Below, in pieces: positions 18,289 through 26,953 of a stretch of DNA of 29,658 nt. Both the position numbers and the translations under genes were made by a program. The notes beneath the pieces were generated by a model. The model searched no databases. It was not told the origin of the DNA and saw nothing but the letters and a program-made list of their open reading frames with translations. Where the stretch lies: contig JAJJLU010000580.1 in the NCBI GenBank assembly GCA_023807065.1, forward strand, positions 1 through 29,658. The letters are read 5' to 3'. The DNA comes from Isotricha intestinalis. Its lineage: Eukaryota > Ciliophora > Litostomatea > Vestibuliferida > Isotrichidae. The first letter of the stretch is position 1. Each line of letters begins with the position of its first letter.

Positions 18289-21200
18289 TTAAAGACTTAT
18301 CCAATGATCTTGAGTAATAATAAACAATTGTATAAGAGGAATATGAATATTTGTTAAAATATCAACATTACATATTCCTAATAAGAAATCATTATTTATA
18401 ATAACTTCATTATTAGTATTATTTGGACTAATACTAAAATTATTTTCAACATTAGAATCAACATCCATGTTTATTTTAAATAACTCATCAATAGTATTAA
18501 AATATAAAGTATTATTATTTTCATCATAAATTTTCACATTTTTACCAACAGAATTTAAGCCAGTTGAACTGAATTTTCCTTTATAATTAAAACAAGGAAT
18601 ATAAATTGTATTTATTTTTCCAGAATCTTTAATTAAATTTTTATAAAAAGAATAAAAATTTTCATAAAAATTATTATTATCTAATTTTTCCTTTAATTTA
18701 GAAGTTAATTGGCATATCATAATTGAAATAAGTATATTATTTGTAGGAATAAAATAGAATTTGGAATTTGTATTTGGTTCTGATAAAATACCAATTTCAG
18801 ATTCTATTCTATTATAATAATATGAATTATATTTTAAAGTAATTCTACTATTTAAATCAGGATGAATTTTCATTGTTACAATATCTCCTTTTTCATTATT
18901 ATAAAATAAAGTATCTAAATTAAAATTCTCTTTAATTAAATCTTCTATATCATCTTTACTTTCAATATTTAAATTATAATTTATTATATCTTTTAAAATT
19001 TGATTTATTTTCATTCTATCTAATAAAATTCCATTTTCATTTTCTTTTTCTAATTTTATTTCATTTTTATAACTTTTTTCAGCAAGAAGAGAGTAAATAG
19101 AAAAAATATTAATATATTGTTCATTCTTCAAAACAGAAGAAACAAAATTATTAGAAAAAGTAACAATAGATAAAGTATCAATATTAATAAAACTGTTTGT
19201 TAAATTTGGTGAAGAATCATTATTAATAAAAAGTATAGTTTGTGTTCTTTTTTTATTTACTAAATTTTGTATATTAGCCCATTTAAAATTTAATTTATTT
19301 TCAAATAAATTTTTAATATCTTTATCAATTACTTGAACACCATTTTCTTTTTGTAAATAAGTTAAAACAAGAGAAATTTCATTAAAGGATAAATTAATTT
19401 TAATATAATTAATTATATTTTCAATTTGATCAATCCAATCATTACTATTATTTTCACTATTAATAGAACTTAAATGGTTAATTATTAATTTTTTTTTGTT
19501 AAATTCATTTTCATAATTAAATTGACATAAAGCACTTATTGATTCACTTTCTTTATTTTTAGGATAACAAATTAAAATTTTTGGTTCATAACCTTTTATT
19601 AAATTTTTTTTTTCTAAATGCTCTATTTGAAAAGTCTTTTTTTGTCTTTCGGGAATATTTTCTATATAATTTTTATTATTTAACTTTTCAATTAAATCAT
19701 TTATTTTTCCTTTATAAAATTGAATATTAAAACCTTCATTATTAACTTCTTCACCAACTTTTTTAAAAATTGTATCTATCATTGTTTTTGCTTTTTCAAG
19801 TGGACTTATTGTTATTATTGCTTTTTCTTCTTTATATTTATGTTGATTTTCTTGTTCTTTTTCTTTATCAATTTCATCTAAAACTTTTTTTTTTTGTTTT
19901 TCTAATTCTACTTCTTCTTTTCTTTTTCTTTCATCTTCATTTTCTTTTTTTTTGATTTTTTCTTCTTCTTCTCTTTTTTTTCTTTCTTCTTCTTCTTTTT
20001 CTAAATCATCTTCTATGACTTCAATTTCTTCTCCTTTTTTCTGAAAATCATCTTCAACTATTTCATATTTTTGAGCCTGTTCTTTCCTTTTTTCTTCTTC
20101 TCTTTTTTTCTTTTCTTCCTCTTCTTTTTTTCTTTTTTTTTCTTCTTCTTCTTTTTCTTTTCTTTTTCTTTCTTCTTCATCTTTTTTTTTGTTTTTAAAC
20201 AATATTTCATTTTTTTTTTCTTCTTCTTCTTCTTTTGGTTTAATATAATTACATATAGAATATTCATCTTCATCATCATCAAAAGTTTTTTTTTCTTCTT
20301 TTTTTTTCTTTAATTCATCTAATCTTTGCAAATATTCATCTCTTCTTAAATAAGGTTTATTATCCCTTTCAATTTTAATTTTTTTCTGAATTGAATTACC
20401 TAAATCTTCATTTGGATAATTTTGATTACTCTTAAGATTAGTGTATTTACTTTTTAAAAATAAATTATTATAATCTGCATTACTTTTAACTTTAATCAAA
20501 GAAAAATTATTTTTATTAATACTTCTATTATCAGCACTTATTCCTCTGAATTTTCTTTTTTTCAAGATAATAATTTTACTTTGATCATTTTTTTTTTGAA
20601 TATTATTTAACAAAATATCTTCCATAATAATATATTTAGCATTTTTAATTGTTTTCATTAAATCATTTCCAATAGGAACATAAATTTTATTATTTTTCTT
20701 TTTTTCATTTTTAGGATGACAATTACTTAAAAAAGCATCATATTCACCATTAGTCATATCAATATAATTATTTAAAGAAGATTTTTTTAAAAAATCCATA
20801 TCATTTTTCATTTCAATTAAATAATTAGGATTATATAAATAAGCAGGATTTAATTTTTCTAAATTATATTTTCCCTTTTGGAAAGAATATGTTGAAATTT
20901 CTCTTATTTTATACATATAATTTACTATATTAACAGAATTTACTCTTAATAATTTTATACAATTTTGTATATCTAATAATATTTGTTCATTTAATTTTTT
21001 TTCTTTATCTGGAAAAGATGTTTTTATTATTTCATCAAATTTTTTTAAGTCGTCTATATTTTTTTCTCTACTTGAAATTTCCTTTGATAATTTAAATAAA
21101 GAATCACGAAATTTTTTTAAATATTTTTTTTCCATTTCAAAATATTCTCTTTTATTTTCTTCACTTAAATTTTTCATGAATTTCAAAAATTGATTTTGAT

Positions 21201-21456
21201 ATTCTTCACTTACTCCCAAATCATCCCAAATAATTTGAATTAGACTTAATTCTTCATTATCTTCTTTTAAATCTTTATTTTCAATAAAATTATTTTTATT
21301 ATTATTTATTATTGGTAAAGTTGTTTCTTTAAGATTTAATTGATTTTGTTTTGGATTATTTATTGGATAATGTCTTTTATTCCATGTATTTTCATATTTT
21401 TTTTTCCCTGATTGTGGGTGATATACTTTTAAAGAATTAAATTGATAAGAATTCAT
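18289..21456 (-). CDS. Large protein with charged core and possible GNAT-like region, unknown
   Basis: The 1055-residue protein can be divided as follows. Residues 1-360 are Asn/Lys-rich with helical segments (WDDLGVSEEYQNQFLKFM). Residues about 370-540 are almost entirely Glu and Lys with Arg and Asp, probably a single charged helix. Residues about 600-730 look folded: IEHLEKKNLIKGYEPKILIC, KKLIINHLSSIN, WIDQIENIINYIKINL, FNEISLVLTYLQ, DIKNLFENKLNFKWANIQN. This strand-helix-strand-helix order resembles the second half of a GNAT acetyltransferase, but the acetyl-CoA loop (Q/RxxGxG/A) is not visible. If it is a GNAT relative it is probably degenerate. The C-terminal 300 residues look globular and unknown. 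The coding strand holds a 99-base pure purine tract. Confidence 0.85.
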   Translation of the reverse strand: MNSYQFNSLKVYHPQSGKKKYENTWNKRHYPINNPKQNQLNLKETTLPIINNNKNNFIENKDLKEDNEELSLIQIIWDDLGVSEEYQNQFLKFMKNLSEENKREYFEMEKKYLKKFRDSLFKLSKEISSREKNIDDLKKFDEIIKTSFPDKEKKLNEQILLDIQNCIKLLRVNSVNIVNYMYKIREISTYSFQKGKYNLEKLNPAYLYNPNYLIEMKNDMDFLKKSSLNNYIDMTNGEYDAFLSNCHPKNEKKKNNKIYVPIGNDLMKTIKNAKYIIMEDILLNNIQKKNDQSKIIILKKRKFRGISADNRSINKNNFSLIKVKSNADYNNLFLKSKYTNLKSNQNYPNEDLGNSIQKKIKIERDNKPYLRRDEYLQRLDELKKKKEEKKTFDDDEDEYSICNYIKPKEEEEEKKNEILFKNKKKDEEERKRKEKEEEEKKRKKEEEEKKKREEEKRKEQAQKYEIVEDDFQKKGEEIEVIEDDLEKEEEERKKREEEEKIKKKENEDERKRKEEVELEKQKKKVLDEIDKEKEQENQHKYKEEKAIITISPLEKAKTMIDTIFKKVGEEVNNEGFNIQFYKGKINDLIEKLNNKNYIENIPERQKKTFQIEHLEKKNLIKGYEPKILICYPKNKESESISALCQFNYENEFNKKKLIINHLSSINSENNSNDWIDQIENIINYIKINLSFNEISLVLTYLQKENGVQVIDKDIKNLFENKLNFKWANIQNLVNKKRTQTILFINNDSSPNLTNSFINIDTLSIVTFSNNFVSSVLKNEQYINIFSIYSLLAEKSYKNEIKLEKENENGILLDRMKINQILKDIINYNLNIESKDDIEDLIKENFNLDTLFYNNEKGDIVTMKIHPDLNSRITLKYNSYYYNRIESEIGILSEPNTNSKFYFIPTNNILISIMICQLTSKLKEKLDNNNFYENFYSFYKNLIKDSGKINTIYIPCFNYKGKFSSTGLNSVGKNVKIYDENNNTLYFNTIDELFKINMDVDSNVENNFSISPNNTNNEVIINNDFLLGICNVDILTNIHIPLIQLFIITQDHWISL

Positions 21457-21618
21457 TTTTTTATTTTTTTAAAGTTATTTTTTTATTTTATTTTGAGAAT
21501 ATAAAAAATGTATTATTATTATGATAAAAAACTTATATTTTTTCCCTAATATAAAAATCTAATCAAATAAAATATATAATAATGATAAATCCAAAATAAC
21601 AAAAAAAAAATGAAAACT

Positions 21619-23586
21619 TTAATTATCTCCAATAGAATTTAAAATACTTAATTTAGCATGAATAGAATCAATAAGAAGATCAGAAACTTTTTGTCCTAAT
21701 TCAGGATTTTTTTCAATACCACCATTAACTTTTAATATTTTTTCTTTTTCATTTGCTAATTGTTCTAAATGTTCAGCTTTAATTTTTACATTTTGTATAT
21801 TTTGTTTAATAGAACCATTTTTATTTTTTATCATTTTCTCCCATTTTAAATTTTCTTTTTTAACTGAATTTTCATTATCACTATTTATTTCAGTGTGATT
21901 TCTTTTTTTAATTAAATCTTTTTGTAAATCATCACTTTTTTTCGTTGAACTTTCTCTTTTATTTTTTTCTAATGAAGAAGATAAAATATTTATTTTTGGT
22001 TTTTTAATTAAAGCTTTATTAATTTCAACATCTTTTTCATCAATATCATCTAATTTTAATTCCCAATTAAATTTAGAAGGTTTATTAGGATCTCTTTTAA
22101 CTAAAAGAATTCTTTTTTTTTTATAATTGTATATAGTATCTTTAACAGTAATTTTCTCAGTTAATTTTTTTATATTATCTTCTCTTTCTTTTTTCTTTTT
22201 TTCTGATATTTCTGGTTTTCTGTCTTGAACACTTTCTCCATATTTTTTCTTTGCATGGGCTCTTTCTGAAATTAATTCATTTTTCTTTTTTTCTTCTTCT
22301 TCTAATTGTTTTGTTCTTTCTTCTGCTTCTTTAAATAAATGATTTTTAAATTTGGGTAAATCATTTTTATTCTTTATCCAATCTTTTTTTATTTTATTAT
22401 ATTTTTCATCTATATCTAATTTATTTTTATTATAATTTTTAACTTTCTCTGTTTTAAATTCTTTTATTTCTTTTAATGAAATAATTGGATGAGCTTCTTT
22501 TATTTTTTCTAATTCTGCTTTTAAATAATCTTCTTCATTTTGAAGATAAATTTTTGGATTTCTAAAATATATACATTCATTTTGTTTTTTATTTATAAAT
22601 TTTTTTTCTATTTCTTTTTGTTCTTCTGTTTTTTCTTCATTATGCTTTTCTAATTTTTCAATTCTTTCTTTTTCTTTTTCTTCATTTTTTTTCTTCATTT
22701 TTTCTCTTGTTTCTCTTTCTTTTTCTATTATTTTTTTTGCATTCTCTAAAATTAATTCTTGTTCTTTCTTTTTATTTTCTTCTATTTTTTCTAATTCTTT
22801 TTCAGAATTTAATTTCATTTCTTTTTCTAATTGTTTTATTTGATTTCTTTTTTCTCTAAATTTCTTATAATATTTTTTTGTTTGCAATTCACTTTTTTCT
22901 TTTTCTTTTTCAAAATTACTTAAAAATAAATTTATTTTTTCTTTCCTTGTCATAGAATATTCTTCAGCAATAATATTTTTTATTTGATAATCAATTTCAT
23001 TAATTCTAGTATTTAAAAACGAAGTATCTTTCTTAATTTTTCTCAATTCATTATTTTTTATATTTTGTTCAACTTCATCAATATTCATCATACCTTCACT
23101 TTCAATAAATTTTTTTTTTGATTCTAACATTTTAATCTTTTTATTTAAAAATTCTTTTTCTTCTCTATAATCTCTTAATTTCTTTAAATGTTTCTTACTA
23201 ATAATATTTTGTTCATCAGTTTTATGAATTTTTTCTTTTTCTTCATTTTCATCAACATATTTTTTAATTAAATTATCATTAGTGACTTCAGTAATTAATA
23301 TTTTATCATCATCTAAATCATTCCTAATAAAATCTAATGATAATCCTAATCCTCTTGTAACACCATTCATTACATTATCATCAAAATTCATTTCATCTAT
23401 TTTTTTCTGTAAATATTCTTCTCTTGGTTTAATTTCCATCATTCTATTACTATCCATTTCTTCTGTATTTATTCCTATATGTACGTCTCCTTCATATTCT
23501 TTTGTTTCATCTTCTTCAAATTTTGGAGGATTCTTATTTTCTGGCTCTACTTGGTTTTTTGTTCTGCTTATTCCTGAATTACTCAT
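21619..23586 (-). CDS. Coiled-coil protein, Lys/Glu-rich, unknown
   Basis: The 655-residue protein starts with an acidic, Asn-poor segment (FEEDETKEYEGDVHIGIN) that includes a distinctive VTRGLGLSLDFIRNDLDDDK stretch near residue 80. Residues about 120-480 are dense coiled coil with many Lys/Glu heptads, and a partly ordered region follows with ISERAHAKKKYGESVQDRKP and FNWELKLDDIDEKDVEINK. The C-terminus is basic. No catalytic motif is present. This organisation suggests a structural component. The gene lies in tandem, same strand, with the 1055-residue gene 162 bases downstream. I cannot assign a family. Confidence 0.85.
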   Translation of the reverse strand: MSNSGISRTKNQVEPENKNPPKFEEDETKEYEGDVHIGINTEEMDSNRMMEIKPREEYLQKKIDEMNFDDNVMNGVTRGLGLSLDFIRNDLDDDKILITEVTNDNLIKKYVDENEEKEKIHKTDEQNIISKKHLKKLRDYREEKEFLNKKIKMLESKKKFIESEGMMNIDEVEQNIKNNELRKIKKDTSFLNTRINEIDYQIKNIIAEEYSMTRKEKINLFLSNFEKEKEKSELQTKKYYKKFREKRNQIKQLEKEMKLNSEKELEKIEENKKKEQELILENAKKIIEKERETREKMKKKNEEKEKERIEKLEKHNEEKTEEQKEIEKKFINKKQNECIYFRNPKIYLQNEEDYLKAELEKIKEAHPIISLKEIKEFKTEKVKNYNKNKLDIDEKYNKIKKDWIKNKNDLPKFKNHLFKEAEERTKQLEEEEKKKNELISERAHAKKKYGESVQDRKPEISEKKKKEREDNIKKLTEKITVKDTIYNYKKKRILLVKRDPNKPSKFNWELKLDDIDEKDVEINKALIKKPKINILSSSLEKNKRESSTKKSDDLQKDLIKKRNHTEINSDNENSVKKENLKWEKMIKNKNGSIKQNIQNVKIKAEHLEQLANEKEKILKVNGGIEKNPELGQKVSDLLIDSIHAKLSILNSIGDN

Positions 23587-23957
23587 TTTTTTTATTTTTT
23601 TTTGTTTTTTAATATGATTTAGCTGTTATTTTTTTAAATATTTAATTATTATAATTTTTTATTTGTAATACAATATTAAGTACTACAATTACTTAATTAT
23701 AATATTTTTATTTTAAACAATAAAATCAATAATATATTTTAAATTAACTGTACAATATAATTAATATATAATAAAAAAATAATTAAATAAAAATTTTCTG
23801 AAAAATAAATGATTAAAAATAATAAAAGTCCTGAAAAAATTAGCCGAAAAAACCTTTACCTCCAAAAAAAAAGTAAAAAAAATTAAAAAAAATAGTAAAA
23901 ATTGTATATTATTAATTAAGAAGAGATATCAATAAAAAATATCTAAAAGGAAAGTGT
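23587..23957. other. 371-base intergenic region, H3 3' side
   Basis: This AT-rich spacer lies between the H3 stop and the start of the 655-residue coiled-coil gene. It therefore contains the H3 3' UTR and the coiled-coil promoter. Most of it is featureless. A short stretch at about 23828-23866 is richer in G and C (GTCCTG, TTAGCCG, CCTTTACCTCC on +). I see no metazoan-type histone stem-loop in it. It could mark H3 3' processing or a small RNA, but nothing further can be supported. Confidence 0.5.
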
Positions 23958-24374
23958 TTATTTTTCTCCTCTAATTCTTCTAGCAAGTTGCATATCCTTA
24001 GGCATAATAGTAACTCTTTTAGCATGAATAGCGCATAAATTAGTATCTTCAAACAATCCAACTAAATAGCTTTCACTAGCTTCTTGAAGAGCTAAAACTG
24101 CAGAAGATTGGAATCTTAAATCACTTTTAAAGACAGTAGCAATTTCTCTAACTAATCTTTGGAAAGGTAATTTTCTGATTAATAATTCAGTACTTTTTTG
24201 ATACTTTCTAATTTCTCTAAGAGCAACAGTACCTGGTCTATATCTATGTGGCTTCTTAACTCCTCCAACTGCTGGTGCACTCTTTCTTGCTGCTTTACTT
24301 CCTACTACTTGCTTACGAGGAGCTTTACCTGCTGGAGTTGTTTGCTTACGTGCTGTTTGTTTTGTTCTTGCCAT
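23958..24374 (-). CDS. Histone H3 with divergent N-terminal tail
   Basis: The 138-codon gene encodes an H3 core that is nearly canonical ([40 protein letters not shown]). The tail differs: ARTKQTARK is kept, but the usual Ser10-Thr-Gly-Gly is replaced by Gln-Thr-Thr-Pro-Ala-Gly, adding two residues. Q-L-A-T-K is replaced by Q-V-V-G-S-K, adding one more. Lys4, Lys9, the Lys14/18/23/27 equivalents and Ser28 (now Ser31) are present, while Ser10 is Gln. The C-terminus is RIRGEK, one residue short of the usual ending. It forms a divergent pair with H4. No intron is present, and the stop is TAA. Confidence 0.98.
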   Translation of the reverse strand: MARTKQTARKQTTPAGKAPRKQVVGSKAARKSAPAVGGVKKPHRYRPGTVALREIRKYQKSTELLIRKLPFQRLVREIATVFKSDLRFQSSAVLALQEASESYLVGLFEDTNLCAIHAKRVTIMPKDMQLARRIRGEK

Positions 24375-24613
24375 TTTTTACTTTTTATTTTATTTTTTAT
24401 TTTTTTTTCAACATTATATATATAACTTTATATTTTTTATCCATTTTTATTGGCTCTTTTTTATTTTTTTTGGATTTTTTTTGCATAAAGTTTCAACTTT
24501 TTTTAATTTTTTATCCTTATTAAAATCCAAAAAGGTAATTTTTATCCAATGAATTTTAAGTATTAAAAAATAAAATATATAAAAATGTTAAAAAAAATAA
24601 TTTTTCAAATTAA
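24375..24613. promoter_or_regulatory. Shared bidirectional H3/H4 promoter
   Basis: The 239 bases separate the two histone start codons. Two CCAAT boxes face outward: one on the minus strand toward H3 (24449-24453) and one on the plus strand toward H4 (24546-24550). They lie about 75 and 64 bases from the respective start codons. The H4 copy reads TATCCAATGAAT, close to the TATCCAATCARA element that I recall being described upstream of Tetrahymena histone genes. The centre holds long T runs, typical of nucleosome-free DNA. Such an arrangement would give balanced H3 and H4 expression. Confidence 0.65.
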
Positions 24614-24928
24614 ATGGAACCACAACGTAAAGCAGCAGGAAAAGGAGGAAAATCATTTGGAGCAAAGAGAATTCACAAAACAACAAAAGATGTAATTTTA
24701 GGAATAACAAAGCCAGCAATAAGAAGATTAGCAAGAAGAGGAGGAGTAAAAAGAATTTCTGCATTAATTTATGAAGAAACAAGAAATACTTTAAAAACAT
24801 TTTTAGAAAATGTTGTTAGAGATGCTGTCACTTATACAGAACATGCTAGAAGAAAAACTGTCACTGCAATGGATGTTGTTTATGCCTTGAAAAGACAAGG
24901 AAGATCACTTTATGGTTTTGGTGCATAA
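24614..24928 (+). CDS. Histone H4 with divergent N-terminal tail
   Basis: The 104-codon gene has a canonical H4 core ([54 protein letters not shown]). The tail is rewritten. The family's SGRGKGGKGLGKGG becomes [18 protein letters not shown], so Ser1 and the evenly spaced Gly-Lys pattern are lost. Acetylatable Lys remain at 5, 9, 12 and 17 counting after Met, and the Lys20 equivalent is Lys21 in KRIHK. The next block is [11 protein letters not shown] instead of VLRDNIQGITK. The last residue is Ala rather than Gly. The total is 103 residues after Met, one more than usual. Codons shift from A-ending to T-ending half way through the gene. Confidence 0.98.
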   Translation: MEPQRKAAGKGGKSFGAKRIHKTTKDVILGITKPAIRRLARRGGVKRISALIYEETRNTLKTFLENVVRDAVTYTEHARRKTVTAMDVVYALKRQGRSLYGFGA

Positions 24929-25069
24929 AATTTTTATTTTAATTAAAATTATAATAAAACTTATTTTTTCAAAATTCTCTTTTGTTGTTTTTTTTTTATT
25001 ATTATTTTATTTTATTTAAATTTATATTTTTAATTAAAAAAAGAATTATTTTTAATTTTTTTTTATTTC

Positions 25070-26070
25070 ATGAAACAAGAAAATGAAAAACAAAAGAAAA
25101 GAAAAAATAATTCGAGTCCTAATTTATTTGAAGAAGGAATTTTTAATCAAAATGATATAATTAATTCTGAAATTTCATATTTGGAAGTTTTATCTGGAAT
25201 GGTAAAAGCTAGACAATTAGAATTTCTTTCTTCAAATGAAGATGAAAATGACTTTGAAAAAATAATAAATTCACTTGAAAGTTTTAAAAATATATTAAAT
25301 AAATGTATAGAAAGATCTCATAAAGAAAAATTATCTATTAATTCAAAAGTATTTTAAATATTTTTTTTATTTCTTAGATTAATGAAGATTTAAAACAAAA
25401 TGAAATTCAAATTGAAAAAAATTATAATCAACTTGAACAATTAGAAAATTTAAATTTTTCTATTCAAAATGAAATTCAAAAGATTGATTTTCTTTGTGAA
25501 CAAAAAAAAGAAAAAATAAATTATTTAAAAAAAACAGAATTTTTTCAAGAAGAAAATAGAGAATATATAATAAGTAATAAAAAAGATATTGAAGAAGTAG
25601 AAAAAGATTTAAAAGAACAAATAATTGAATTAAGACAATATAATAAAGATTTAAAAATAAAAGTAAATGAAGATTTAAAAGAATTAAAAGAATTAAATTT
25701 TAAAATTGATAGATTTCAAAAAATTTGCGGTAATAGTAAATTTGATAAAAAATATATTGTAACTGAAGATATAATAGATGAAGAATTAACTCAAACAAAT
25801 CAATTTTCAAATAATAATTATACATATGAAAAAAATAATACAAATAATAAAAATAAAATAATAGGTAATAATATTCCTAAAGGATTAAGTAGAAGAAAAA
25901 GTAGTTTTGATGTTTTAGATAATTTATTTGATGTTGAAGAAAAAACAAATCATTCTTTAAACAATCATATATTAAAAATTAAATTATCTAAACGAAAACT
26001 ATCTGAGAATTATATTTATGAAAAAAGAGAAATTGAATTACCTAAACAAAGAAGTAAAAGTATAAATTAA
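25070..26070 (+). CDS. Coiled-coil protein (one 29-nt intron), unknown
   Basis: Exon 1 is 25070-25348 (93 codons) and exon 2 is 25378-26070, together 323 residues. Exon 2 has no early ATG and would be missed without the intron. The joined frame is open throughout and ends TAA. Residues about 90-225 form a coiled coil (EDLKQNEIQIEKNYNQLEQL, then KKDIEEVEKDLKEQIIELRQ). The C-terminal part is Asn-rich, then basic and Ser-containing (GLSRRKSSFDVLDNLFDVEE, KRKLSENYIY). The RRKSSF site resembles a basophilic kinase target. I do not recognise the family. It is co-oriented with H4, 141 bases downstream. Confidence 0.8.
25349..25377 (+). other. Spliceosomal micro-intron (29 nt)
   Basis: It starts GTATTTTAAA, contains a T-rich stretch, and ends TTTCTTAG. 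It lies between codons (phase 0). Retention gives GTA TTT TAA, a stop three codons in. The following exon continues the coiled-coil frame for 230 codons, which strongly supports splicing. Confidence 0.85.
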
Positions 26071-26198
26071 TTAATTTTTTTATGAATTGTATATTAAATA
26101 ATTATTTTGTTTTTAAATGAAATAAATAAACGTTTATTAAATTACATCACTTATTATTAATATATTTATTTATTTTAATAAAATTTCAAATTTATTTT

Positions 26199-26837
26199 TC
26201 AAACATTTTTATCTTTTAAAATATATATTTTTTCACCAAAAGTTTTATTCAAATAAGGAAAAATTATTTGATTATCTTTAGATCTATATATAGTTTTATT
26301 CATATTTTGATTCTTCAATATACTATTAAAATTAATTTTTTTAATTTTAATCATATCAGAAAAAATATCACTTTTCATAAAATTATTATAATTGTTTAAA
26401 TTAATTAAATGATTATCATTTCTATATTTTACTTTCTTTTTTTTTGGAGTTTTAAAAATATTATCTTTTTTATTTTGAAATTTTTTATTTATATTAGCAT
26501 CAAAATTATTTAATCTAATTGGTAAATTTCTTTTTAAAGATAATTTATCATAATAAAATTTGGGTTTTTGATTTTCAATTGATTTGTTACATAAAGAAAT
26601 TAAAAGTTTATTTTTAAAAGGACTTAAATTTATTTCTTTTTTTATTCTTGGAATATTTCTCCTGTAAATCCCAAATTTATTATTTATATCTCCTATATAA
26701 CTTATATTAACTTTTGTGTTTTGATTCATTGATTCATCTTCATTTAAATTATTTAATATTTTTATATATTTTTGCTTTGGAATTGTTTTATTTTCCTTTT
26801 TTATTGTAAGTTTTATTTTTTTAATTTCAAAATTCAT
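26199..26837 (-). CDS. Small basic protein, unknown
   Basis: The 212-residue protein is very rich in Lys, Asn and Ile and strongly basic. It carries short motifs such as YIGDINNKFGIYRRNIPRIK, INLSPFKNK, FKTPKKKKVK and MKSDIFSDMIK. It has no membrane segment and no long coiled coil. I do not recognise a family. The stop is TGA. The next gene upstream on the same strand (203 residues) shares the basic composition and a KSDIFS hexapeptide, so they may be distant relatives. A microtubule-associated role would suit such a protein, but that is speculation. Confidence 0.68.
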   Translation of the reverse strand: MNFEIKKIKLTIKKENKTIPKQKYIKILNNLNEDESMNQNTKVNISYIGDINNKFGIYRRNIPRIKKEINLSPFKNKLLISLCNKSIENQKPKFYYDKLSLKRNLPIRLNNFDANINKKFQNKKDNIFKTPKKKKVKYRNDNHLINLNNYNNFMKSDIFSDMIKIKKINFNSILKNQNMNKTIYRSKDNQIIFPYLNKTFGEKIYILKDKNV

Positions 26838-26953
26838 TTTTTTTTTTGGAATTTTATATTAAAAAATAATATATTTTAAATGATAAATAACTTATTATTT
26901 ATTTAAAATTAAATATAAAAAAAACTTTTAAACGTTTAATTAATAAACAAAAA

